Below are positions 26,201 through 37,451 of a stretch of DNA of 64,000 nt, piece by piece. The notes beneath the pieces are model-generated. The model was not told where the DNA came from and searched no databases. It saw nothing but the letters and a program-made list of their open reading frames with translations. The DNA comes from Whitmania pigra (taxonomy: Eukaryota; Annelida; Clitellata; Hirudinida; Haemopidae): positions 1-64,000 of the forward strand of contig JAJTWR010000296.1 in assembly GCA_021613335.1 (NCBI GenBank). Direction: 5' to 3'. How positions within the stretch are numbered: position 1 is the stretch's first letter; each line of letters opens with the position of its first letter. A program made the translations under genes and the position numbers.

Positions 26201-26662
26201 TTGGTCACGTCTCAGTAATTCAATGCTTTTTGAGTCGACTCACTTTTAGATCTGATTTTTAGGCTAAAAAGTTGGCATCCATTGAGAAGTTGTTGCAGGA
26301 TGCTCTGAAGTCGTATTACGTCAGCAGAAAGATAAACAAGGAGGATTATAAACTCATTATGAGGAAGGGAGTTTCAAAGGTGCGAGAATATTTTTTGTTT
26401 GGCAGCAATTTCCAATTTGAAGGAATGCATCGTTTGATCATTTATGCTCGCAGACATACAGTTGACAAGCACAACGTAGTACTTAGATAAAGTTATCTTA
26501 GTATCTTAGCTAAAAATGAGTCATAATTTTTAATGAACAAATGTAATTTCATGGTTCCATTTCTGATAGATTATGAAGAGTCGAGATAGAAGGATCGAAG
26601 CAGAAAAGGTGAAGAAGTTTGTGGATCAATACGTCACCTTGATTATCCAAAAGAAATCTTGA
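23269..26662 (+). CDS. PHRF1: RING plus PHD finger protein, PHRF1-like (compact)
   Basis: Twelve exons: 23269-23281, 23465-23682, 23784-24060, 24133-24344, 24447-24566, 24642-24766, 24862-24924, 25014-25126, 25203-25805, 25877-26199, 26263-26379, 26570-26662; about 758 codons. The first coding exon is 13 nt (ATG AAA AGA AGA A) and joins in phase. RING finger at residues 45-85 (CAIC...CDHVFCLKC...CPVD, with Asp in the last position as in vertebrate PHRF1). PHD finger at about 125-168 (CEICHLGDREDRLLLCDGC ... WFCEDC). Then an acidic Ser/Glu/Asp stretch, a Lys/Arg/Ser-rich segment, FDILGDILNGQALLHS, a long Ser-rich region, a second acidic stretch and a conserved helical C-terminus (about residues 690-758). 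The family is a nuclear E3 ligase and chromatin reader linked to RNA polymerase II CTD. About half the length of human PHRF1. The donor of exon 9 (25,806) is weak, the least certain splice. Confidence 0.9.
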
Positions 26663-26728
26663 TTGGTCTTGATTAAGAATGTTATCGACTTTTTGATGGA
26701 CTGCATGCAAAATGTTTCACAACCTAAA

Positions 26729-26734
26729 AATAAA
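26729..26734 (+). terminator. Candidate poly(A) signal of PHRF1
   Basis: AATAAA 67 bp past the stop codon. Confidence 0.4.
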
Positions 26735-27479
26735 ACTGCCACCGTTTTTTGCCACAGCTTTACTATAGTTTCTCAAGCATCCATCTTATGTTATCATCTG
26801 CATTATTTAAGAAATCACAACATAATTTTGGTGGAGTTGAATTATCGTTTTGTGAGCGGTTTTGACTTATTGAATGGTTTTTCTCAGGAATAGATTGAGA
26901 TTCTGTTCATGGATGGTTGATTCGTTAAGGTTAAATGTAATTAATATTTTCAATTCCCGTAAAAGCATAATTTTTAGTTTATTTGTCCCCACGTATTTTA
27001 TTTGAGCGTTTTTCGTGTATATCAGATGCATGCTTGCGACAAGATTTCAAGACTTGCGAAATGAATTGCAACTAACTCATGAATTTTAGAAGTAAATGTT
27101 ATTTTTTTTCTTTGCAATTTTCTTAACAAAATTATACAAAAAAAGGAAGCAATAATCTGCATCTTAAATGCAAAATAACTTCAGTTTTTTGAACTATTAT
27201 ACCCTAGTGGGGGCTAAATTCAATTTATGAACTGCTAATCTGGGGCTGTGTTGATGTGGGTTCAATCAATGTTTATGCTTCAGGTGTTCTTGATCAGTTT
27301 CCCTTGCAACAACATCCACAAGTTTGTGATTGTGGATTGATGTGTCTGCAATTAGAAGTTGAAAATAAAATATTTAATGTAAATGTATATTAGATATATA
27401 TGATAGAATAATATATATATTATGTTATTATTATTAATATTTTGTCAATAAAAGGGACAATTCTCTGGCTTTTATCAAC
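26735..27479. other. Intergenic, AT-rich
   Basis: No coding stretch supported on either strand. Short TA runs at about 27,390-27,420. Confidence 0.5.
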
Positions 27480-28312
27480 TCACTCCTCGCAAACATTGAC
27501 GTTGTAACTCGATGTGCAACCTGCGTAATTCGATCCGACAAGATAAGCTGGAAATGAAAATCATCCGATATTATAATAGACAATAAATAATTACTGAATC
27601 TGCAAATTTATTATAATTGACGTTATTACTAGACCTTTATATTTTAATTCCTATTTTGAGTTCTCCTAAAGTAAATTTTCATAAATGTGTTTAATCTCAT
27701 GAGTTCTTCTATGCCAATACATGGAGTAAAATAGAAATCAAAGAAATGTCACTCTGCTCTTTTTTCAGTTCATGTTGTCTCCCTACAACAACAACGTGCG
27801 AACAAAGCTATCGAATCTTTTCTTACATTAATTATCATTATAATATCTTAATATAATAATAATTATAATTAATTGTCCTGGCTTACTCGGTGGAAAGTAC
27901 TTGTGGCAGATACGCTGGTTGACTGGTCTGTCGAAGATGTGGTCGTTGTTGAAGATGAAAGGCCTTCTCTTGCAACACTGGCAAACTTCTACATGGCATG
28001 GATCCTCAGAATAGTCGTACGGTTCTTCTTGATCGCCTCCATCTGGGCGTCCATCGTCGCCTGGAAAGGGAAATCAACCAATTGATAATAAATAGACTTT
28101 TGGCGGATTTTAAAAGTTTCTTGACAGAAAACAAAGTGATTAAAATCAAGCGTTGTTGAATGTTAATCGTTAATGGATCGTGGTGTTACAGTGTCACCTT
28201 TGTATTCGTCGTCAGCGTCACCATCCATTGTGCAATTCTCAAGTTCTTCACCTTCGTCTTTAGAGCACGAGCGCAGCCTTACCGCTCTATCTAACGGTTG
28301 CCATGGTGACAG
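27480..28312 (-). CDS. Cysteine-rich protein, 3' part of gene, family unknown
   Basis: Three minus-strand exons join with matching phases: 28198-28312 (phase 0 in, 1 out), 27887-28060 and 27480-27547 (TGA). All introns have GT/AG ends. The product includes an acidic part (EGEEL, DGDADDEYKGDDG, DQEEPYDYSEDP) followed by a compact C-terminal segment with Cys in CHVEVCQCC, QRICHKYF, YAGCTSSY and NVNVCEE, eight cysteines in about 70 residues. Such spacing fits a disulphide-bonded extracellular domain, but I do not recognise a family. The 5' end is not resolved: an ATG at 28,361-28,363 is in frame but gives no signal peptide, so an upstream exon is more likely. Plus-strand reading of the same DNA gives ORFs with no phase-compatible joins, which is why the minus strand is preferred. 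Confidence 0.55.
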
Positions 28313-28660
28313 CTGTTGCGTTTCGAAGTTATGTTTCGAGTTTAATTTCTTTAAATATTTCATCTGACTCTATCAATTTTAATGAATTTTAACATTAAAC
28401 ATGGATGTTTTTACGAGTAAATTTCATCAAAGCTACTCATTTAAATTATGTTCCGCAAAAAATGATGATCATAGTTAAATTATTAAATAACTGTCGTTAT
28501 TTATGTAATTACAAACAACATTAATTAATCAATTAATAGTAGATAACATTAATATTCATTACGTTTACTCATGCATATAATAACAAGGAAGTCAGTCTTG
28601 AAACTGACCGATCTTGTCGGTATGTTTGGGGACGTGTTGAAGGGAATTCTTTTTCCAGCA

Positions 28661-28756
28661 CAAACACACTTTCCTCCCTTTTTGCTCCTCAAATCATTGA
28701 CCCTCCAGTGGCCAGTTATACTGCACCTCCTAACTACAGGTTCTACCCTGGAACAT
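28661..28756 (+). other. Possible isolated exon (Pro-rich)
   Basis: A stretch bounded by ctttttccag and a gtaaat donor encodes on the plus strand DPPVASYTAPPNYRFYPGT, which reads like real coding sequence. No partner exon was found, and the minus strand also offers an open frame with an acceptor, so strand and gene are uncertain. Confidence 0.2.
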
Positions 28757-30120
28757 GTAAATATGTAAATAAATTAATTAATTAATTAATTAATTGGTTG
28801 TAATGGATATTTGTTGCTGATTATTATTACGTAATTTAGTTTGTAGTTCTAAAAATAATCGCATTTTGAATCGTGACTTTAGTAGGCCTTCTTGAGAAGT
28901 CTGAAAAATTAATTGTGAGGAGATTACACTTTTAAAAAAAACAACAACGAATCTTACTTGATTGGTGAACATTTTAATTGTATGGGATCGATATCCATTG
29001 TTTCTTTCAATTAGTTTATTTGACGTCACAACAAAGAACCAAATATCTGATATCTATTTATTTGGGCTAGTAATTTAATGGACCTCAATTAATTAATTTG
29101 GTTCTTTACTTGTTGGTGTTGTGAAATCGAGATAATTAATTATTACTTTTATTTTACTCAAATATTTATTACAAATTATTTTGACCTCTTCAACGCGAAT
29201 AAGAACAGAGGCAAACAAGAAAAAAACAAAATTTTTAAAGTTTAAAAAAACGACTTAATTAAAAAATCGAATTGACTAATTATTAAAAAAATCGAATTAT
29301 TTAAAAAATTGCATTCGTGGGAGCAGAAGATTCTTGATGAAAGAAACTCGGAGCAACACCTGGAAAGAAACCCGTGGAAAGCAGTGCAAGGAAAAATAAA
29401 ATTTATGGGAAAAAATTTTTTTTAAATGTTTTCTCAGTCCTCAATCATTTTCTCATTCTCTGCCTCATTTCCTCCTACAAGGAGACAAGGTGAAGGTGAA
29501 TTAAGAACCTCCAATGGTTACATTCGTTAGCTGATTGCTAGTCATATAATTAATTGATAATTACAACTAATGATTAATTAAAAATTTTAGTTACGATAAA
29601 AATCACAATATTTCTAAAATTATTCTATAAATAAATTTCTTACTCAGAAGCAAAGGCTTCTTATAAATATATGATTGTACAAAATTAAAAGAAACCTTTA
29701 TCGTAATTAATATTATTATTTATCATTATTTATTCACTAATTAATATTTATTACGGTGGATTTATTCGAGAGGTTAAAAAATTCAAAGTAGCCCGTTTCA
29801 TGTTTTACGACTTAAATGCAAAAATAACTTTTTAAAAATGCAAAGACCCGATTAGTGACTGATTGGAAAATAATGTTTTTAATCAATTTTATCGCCAAAG
29901 ATCAATTAAATTCGAATGTTAATCGAATTAACATCAAGTCTTTAAAAACATTTTGCACATTTCCACTTCAAATACGTGAAAATGTTGCGGGAAAATAAAA
30001 ACAGAAAACAGACGAACGTTAGTGCTACTAATTCGAACTTCTTTCACAAGTTACGAGGATCAAACCACGTTAACTCTGACGTCATCCAATCGGCGTGAAA
30101 TTAGCTTGAAATGATTATAA
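28757..30120. other. Gene-poor AT-rich region
   Basis: Repeated short ATTAATTA runs near 28,775. No coding stretch or RNA gene supported. Confidence 0.5.
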
Positions 30121-30125
30121 TCGAT

Positions 30126-30549
<424 letters not shown>

Positions 30550-31756
30550 CATAATCGATCATCCGGTCAAGGTGAAGTGGCAATAAGATTTACTCGAGGG
30601 AGATTATTCCGACGATGGTGAACACGGTGTCGAGAGAAACTGGAAATTCCGAATAAAGTTTCTTAATGTGATTCGAAAGCATAATATTAAGATTCTATTT
30701 AATGTTTTGAATAAAGCATTTATAAATATTATGTTGAACGTTTTATTTATTTGTAAACTAGCATCAATGTATTTTAATTAGGCGTTTGAGAGGACCAGTG
30801 ATCGTCAGCAGTAGTAATAAATTATGATAATCACATTTAATAACTGGCCAAAACCGAGTTTATTGATTGAGTAATAAATGTAACATTGAGTAGGTAATGT
30901 TGAGCAATAAATTTATCAACCCACCAATATTTCATTTTGTTTTTCTAGTGATAAACGAATTAATTATAGCAAAATTGGGAAAAAATATAGCACAAAAACA
31001 TTGCTACAATAGTATTAATAATTGAAGAATACTAACCTTTGGTTTTAAATCACCCACCCTGTCAGCGCTTATCACAGCCTCATCAATAACAAGTAGCATC
31101 ATGTTATCATGTTGCTAACGTGACAACAATTTCAAAGTCGATTATGCATGCAATTTAATTATGCACGAATTACATTTAAAGTACTAAATATATCATTAAT
31201 AACAACATTATTAGTATTTCAATCTTAATATAATTATTAATTAACATTATTTTGTATAAAATATTTCTTCATCCTCCAATTCTAGTACCTTATAATGCAG
31301 AATCATATTAAGTAAATTAAATATTTTGATGACACTCTTCCACTCGATTGTCTATGGATTGATAAATTTAATTAATTTTTTAATTTTTGTTTTTTTGATT
31401 GAAATTTTTTTTTCAAATGTAAAGTAAAAACAATCAGAATGTCAACCAAGACAGCAGTAATATAGAATGAATAATAACTAAAATCCGATAATATTAATTA
31501 GTTATTTGTCGACCATCAATTTTCCTCCTCCGAGATAAGATTACTGGGAATCCTTTGCGAAACGCACAAACAAATCCTTGGTCTCTTTTTGCAAAATGCT
31601 TTCCAATTTCTATTTGAGAAACTAAGTCAAGTAAGGTAGCCGTGGCTTTATTATTCGTGGCTAAGTTTGTATGTAGACCGTTGTCTAAAAGGAGTAAGAC
31701 AACTTTACCACTGGGCGGATGGAGTTGAAAAGATGGAATTAATCTTTAATATTTAA
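30550..31756. other. Intergenic, no gene seen
   Basis: AT-rich unique sequence between two microsatellites. No supported coding stretch. Confidence 0.5.
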
Positions 31757-31758
31757 TG

Positions 31759-31915
<157 letters not shown>

Positions 31916-33021
31916 ATGTTTTTATTGTTGTTACCCTGTCGAGTGATATTCTGACGTGATAAGCCATGGAGGTCCAATGGATCATAGGCTGCTTCCTAGT
32001 TAGGGTGCACGAACGTGGTTTAAATCAACCGGGCATTACGTGGAGATTCGTTTTTCATGGATCATTATTTCGTGAAAGCGTTGTTTTTGTATTTGAAGTA
32101 GAATTTTTTGACCTTTAAGTCCGTAAATACAAAATTGTTCTCATTATTCCTGCTGTTTTGCTGTCTCCTTTTTAAATATCGCAGACAGAATTTACAGAAT
32201 TGACGGACTGGATTGCGGCTTTAGCAACTTGTTCGGCTCCGTTATGGACCGGCTGTAATAAGCAAGAAATATGGAATTTATAATTTTCATCAATTGGCAG
32301 ACAAAAGAAATAAAATTATCGCTGAGTGGAGCCAAGAGAGAACACTGGAGTTTCTGAAAGATGTGGAGAGATAGATCCGATGGGTGGAGGAGGAGAAGGA
32401 GAAGAAGGAAGAGTGGAAATATAACTTTGAGTGTTGCTCGTTGAACGTTGTTGTAGAGCTTCTTGTCGTGGGTAAGTGGTGGTCTTCATCAGCAACAAGT
32501 GGATGTTTCACTCGAACTTTCTAACTTTAAGATCCGCTGCTATGAACAGCTAGACTCAGGTTTGTCTGCTCGGTTACTTTCACTTTCTACATTATTCATC
32601 AAACATTTTTCAAAACATTTAATTTCTATTTCTGGTAAAAGATGTTTTAGTTTGTATTTAATGATTTAGAAAGAAAACAGCCAGTCAAAAAACTGAAATT
32701 GCATGTTTTTCGGAGTCTGAAAATGAGAATACAAAATAAGAATGCATCGTGGGAACTCGATAAAAATCTCTGATTACTAATGCAGGAGATTATTTATAAA
32801 ATTCAATTTTTGAAGCAATACAGAAATCTCTGGGAGTAACATCTCATTACGTGCGTGTGGAAAGCTGGTCTGACGTTCAGATATTTCCAGGTACAACAGA
32901 TTGAGTCTGAATCTGAGAATTACCATCGACTGAATAAAAACGCCGAGCAGACGTCATTTTACCAGCACCTCTGAATTATGCCCAATCACAACTCAACGTC
33001 CTTGAAGCCACCGACTGTATC
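31916..33021. other. Region upstream of the orphan two-exon gene
   Basis: No coding exon supported. A purine-rich stretch lies at 32,380-32,415. In the frame of the downstream ATG the last stop is at 32,935-32,937, so the gene at 33,022 can start there. Confidence 0.4.
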
Positions 33022-33953
33022 ATGACCTCCAAAGAACCGACCCCCAGCAGCAACAACGGCAAACAAGTTATGCCTGAACTCGCTTTTGAACTGGAGGAGA
33101 TTTTTAGAACGAGGCTCTTTTCCTTTCCATTGGACGACCACGAATCTGCCAGAGAGATTTTCCGCTACTTGCTGGACAGAGGAGTGCCGGAGGATGAGTT
33201 GGCACACGTCATCCAAGCTTCGACCAACTCTATGACACTCTGGCTATGCAGAACCGGTCTGAAGAAGATGGTAGGCGAATGGATCATCTCTTGGATTAAC
33301 AAGTGCTACAATCAATACCTCCTGAAAGAGGCCTCGGTGAGAGTTAGGAGCAAGTCGGCCAAAGATTGCCATCAATGTTTCAAAGAAAGTAAGAAAACAT
33401 TTCAATTTGTTTCGATAAAAGGGCTCGCGTGCCTTGCAATGATGTGTTCTTGTAACCAACAGACTGTTTGCCTCAAAAGGACGAAGAGAGGAGACCTGGA
33501 ATGAGTGGAGGGAGAACACTGAATCAACACTCCAGGAGTCTTTCCGAACCGGAAGTTACCAGCGATTCAGACGTCACCATTCTGCCTTTCGAATTCGACT
33601 TGAACAAGGGTTCGGACAATCTGAAACTGTTCCAAGATGGCGGCGCCAAACATCTGCATCACTCTCCACCGCAAGTCTACTTCCACTTGATGTGCAAGAA
33701 TTTCCTGTCTTTACTGAGAAGAGGCAGTGACATCGTCATCTCTCTCAATAAAGTTCATACGCCATCAGCCTTGGAAGAACTGGCCCGATCAGAAGCTCTA
33801 CTGGGGCCCTCGTATAGCCGTTGCAATTCTTTTCCATCTGACAGGAAGTGGAAACACCTGAAATTGAAGGCGGATTTTTCCAAGCTACGAGCAGAAAAGA
33901 GGGACAGCGGAATAGTCGAGGACATCGAATCTTGCCTCCCCGAAGCCACTTAG
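33022..33953 (+). CDS. Orphan two-exon gene, 285 aa, function unknown
   Basis: Exon 1 is 33022-33388 and exon 2 is 33463-33953 (TAG). The 74-bp intron has GTAAGA and CAG ends and the phases match (1 and 2). An in-frame stop upstream at 32,935 supports ATG 33,022. Codon use is even and less AT-rich than the surroundings, as in the recognised genes. The first 110 residues look globular and helical (AFELEEIFRTRLFSF, ESAREIFRYLLDRGV, then WLCRTGLKKMVGEWIISWI). The second half carries Ser-rich stretches (HSRSLSEPEVTSDSD, YSRCNSFPSDRKW), possible phosphorylation sites, around a further globular stretch (PPQVYFHLMCKNFLSLL). No signal peptide or membrane segment. I recognise no family. Confidence 0.65.
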
Positions 33954-36900
33954 TCCTCTTTCTGAAGTAAATTCACCATTTTTCTCTCACTTGTTGTTGT
34001 TGTTGCTTCTGATGGTGGCAAGTCCAGAAAGTTATGCGACTTGAAGGTGCTAATTTCTGGGCGGATCTGAAACCTCGTTTCATCGGAGGCGCGCACTTAG
34101 TTTGTTGCTGGGCTTGAGTTGATTCTTATCAAGATGATGGAAGCGTGAAGTGAAGATGTTTATGCGAACGATTTATTTTTCTTTCGATAAAGGATCGAGC
34201 TCGTTATCCTCAGCGTGCCATGCATCACTTTTTGAATCCGACCCGATCATTTCCAATTTCCATGTTATTAAGCAGACGATTATTAAACTTGTAAAGACTC
34301 AAAGTTGATGGCAAACGACGATTGCATCTCGAAAAGCACTTCAAAGCCAATGTGGTCTGCAGATGAGGGGAGATAAAATCCACGTTCGCTCACTTGCACT
34401 GTAAATATTATGTCCAGCCAGCGACCTATCCTCGCTTATTATGCAGCGCTTAGACTTTAATCGGTGTTACTCTTTTTAGCAGACGACATAACAAAGTGTA
34501 TTTCTTGTTGTACATTTTGCTTAATACATCTGCACGAACTCCTAACTCACCGGCATTTTAGGCGATATACGATATTATAATTCGTTCGTTTTTAAGCTCG
34601 ATCTTGAATGTTTTTCATATGGAGTATTTGTTCTCATCGAGCAAATGATGAAATTACAAAATAGAATCATAAATCAGACTTCTATTTGGTTGTTTATGAA
34701 AATGAGCCGGTTGTCTTTGAAGTCGTAGTATTTTCTCGTCAGAGCCGCAAAGAAAGAAAATAATAACAAAAGGCTTTAAATTTCCGAACAATATCATTAT
34801 GATTCATCTCTTCTTTGAAAAATATAGTCTCAAAATAGAAGAACACTCAAAAACGCTACGTGAGTAAAAGTGCAACAAGAAAAATACATAAACAATTCCA
34901 TCAAAAAAGTTTTGTCCTCAATTCGTGTCTTGAAAACCCTCTAGAAAAAAAAAATTCAATATATCGTGAGAGGTTTTATTCAATTGCACGTCGAGTGATT
35001 TTAAACTAACTTTCGAGTGCCTCTAAAAATAACAATTGCAGAACGGTCCTCCCGGAGTTTAATTACTTTAGATAATATTTTAGAGATAATTATTACGTTA
35101 TTATGCATCATACTTTTTTTTTTTACAATTGTGACATCTGAGTACTTTCTTTTTCAAACCAAATAGAACTTTAAAATGAGAAATTCTGACATTTGTGGAA
35201 ATAAAATCACATGGAGATAGAATATAATTTTCTGAATAATCTCTACCCCACGAATGATCCGAGAACATCCCCGTAGCACATAGCATCAATCATTGCCTGC
35301 TCTCAAACAAAGAACAAATAGCGAAATACTTTGAAGGAAACGAGGTTGCAATGATCATTAATAAAAAACTGTCACTTACGGTCAAAATTATTATATTACC
35401 GCGACTGCAAATATTGTTTAACGCTATTGCGTTTTATCTTGTTAATGAGTTACTACAATTGCTGATGTCGATATAATTATCGGTCATTTCCTTTTTTTTT
35501 TGCGCGGGCCTGTTACCAAGGCAACTGCTTTAAAAAAATGTGTAACATTTTACAACGTGCAACCTTGACATTGATTGAGTGGATCGGTTCTTTTGTTTGT
35601 TTATATCCTTTGTTGCCCGCATTATTAACATTTGCCTCACAATCTTCGTCGTCGTCATCATCATTGAGGTTGTCGTCATCATCATCGTCAATCCTCATCA
35701 TCCATAGTCCTCTTAAGAATGCAACCTTTCCTCGGCCTCCTAATCATCATCATCATCATCAACCTTCCCGATGATGGCTTCGCTCGTGAGAATGAACGAT
35801 CGATCGAGTTTCCGATGATGAAATTTATTTTAGGAGTTCCTTCATTCTTCATTTTTTCCCAACAATCGAGTGGAACAAAATCAACATTCCGGAAAAAGGA
35901 ATGAAGCTTCGGAATATAAAGGCGAATAGAAGGATGAGAAATAAATTATTAAGATTAATAATAATAATAATAAAAAAAGCATACAAAAGTCATTGAAAAT
36001 ATTGAGCTTGATATTTAGAAGCAAAGAAGTACCCCACGTTAAAAACGTTTTTTCAGATTCTGATACCTATCAGAGCTGTACAAAACTTGAAGGGCTCCAC
36101 GATGGAGGAGTAACCACCGGGTTAGAAAATAACCGTATTTGTCATACCGAAAGATTCCAGGCATGCTTTTATCGAGTTACCTATCTCTCATGGAAACGCA
36201 ATGCCAGTTCGCTCATTTTCAGCCATTTCGGGCTTCTTCGTTCATCGCTCAAATAATACAAAGTATTTACTTCCGTCTACGTGTGGCGTCAGAAAGCAGA
36301 TAAAATTTTAATTTCCACTGGTGCATAAAGTGGCATCAAATTTCTGAGAAAAAAAGAATTTCCTTTATGCACCGAAAGATCTCTAAACTTCTGGCAATTT
36401 CCCACTTGAGTCATGAGCAAAAAAAAGATGGCCAATCCAATCTTGAGAGTAATAATGCAAGGTGGGATCATCATGTGGAGCACAATTACCAAGCACGGAA
36501 TCCACTTTTCCAACTTCATGCGATACCAAGAGAGATATTTTTAAAATTCGTTAACGTAGGCGCTCAAAACAACGAAATTCAAGCATTAGCCGGCATCCTA
36601 GAATTAGAAAAAACAATAAAGAACAACTTGATGGTTTATTTTATCATCAGTTTCCGCAAAACTTACAACATCAATGGTCCGCGCGATTTATTCGAATCCG
36701 ATCGAGGTAGCACGTCACTCCTGTCCGCGATTGCGCGGTGCAGAATTTCCAATTAATGATCATCCAGGTAACATCCCGGATAAGATTCTGCAACCTATCC
36801 TTCTCCGACGCTTCAACAACACACCGACAGACTCACGCAATACCAATTAGAGAGCGAAAGCTGCATTCTCGTTTCGTTAAGTTTGATCAACTTAAAAACA

Positions 36901-37451
36901 GGAATACAAGACGCTGTCCAGCAGACGATAAAAATAAGTCAGGGTCTGTTCTGAAGAATTCTCGATATCATAAACGTTTTATCATAACACAAATAAACTT
37001 CGAAAATGGAGACAAACGATTGGCTGCAGTTTCACTTTTAGTTTTTCACGTCGGGTTAACGTTAACAACCTCGTAACAAACAAGGAAGAAACGTGTTTTC
37101 ACTTCTCCTCGCGAGGGTTTCGTGGGTGGTGAAAACAATTTAAAAACTTGAAGAATGGTAGGACTTCGTAGCTTGACTTATCACCTGAAAAATTGGCAGA
37201 TTATCAGCAGAAGCAGCAGAGTTATAGTGCATCCAAATAGATGAACAGAAGAAATATTAAAGGAGGATTGCTGGTTCCATTGCTACTCGAACTTCCTTCA
37301 TACAAACTACCTCTATATATTAGCTATTTTCATTGCAGGCCTTCAAATCTTATCAACTTAAAGTTTAAATAAGACATGTAAGGTTCGCCTAGATAAGACC
37401 GCCACCATCATGTCAACAATAACATCATCACGACCGTAATCATTATTATAG
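33954..37451. other. Long gene-poor stretch
   Basis: About 3.5 kb with only short ORFs lacking recognisable content. Small (TCA)n runs on the plus strand near 35,650-35,700 and 35,743-35,760. No RNA gene recognised. Confidence 0.45.

Noticed and set aside
36367..36756. 129-codon plus ORF with a faint resemblance (IPREIFLKFVNVGAQNN) to the start of an AMSH-type MPN domain
   Set aside because: The JAMM zinc residues and the flanking conserved blocks are missing and no exon partners exist; probably chance.
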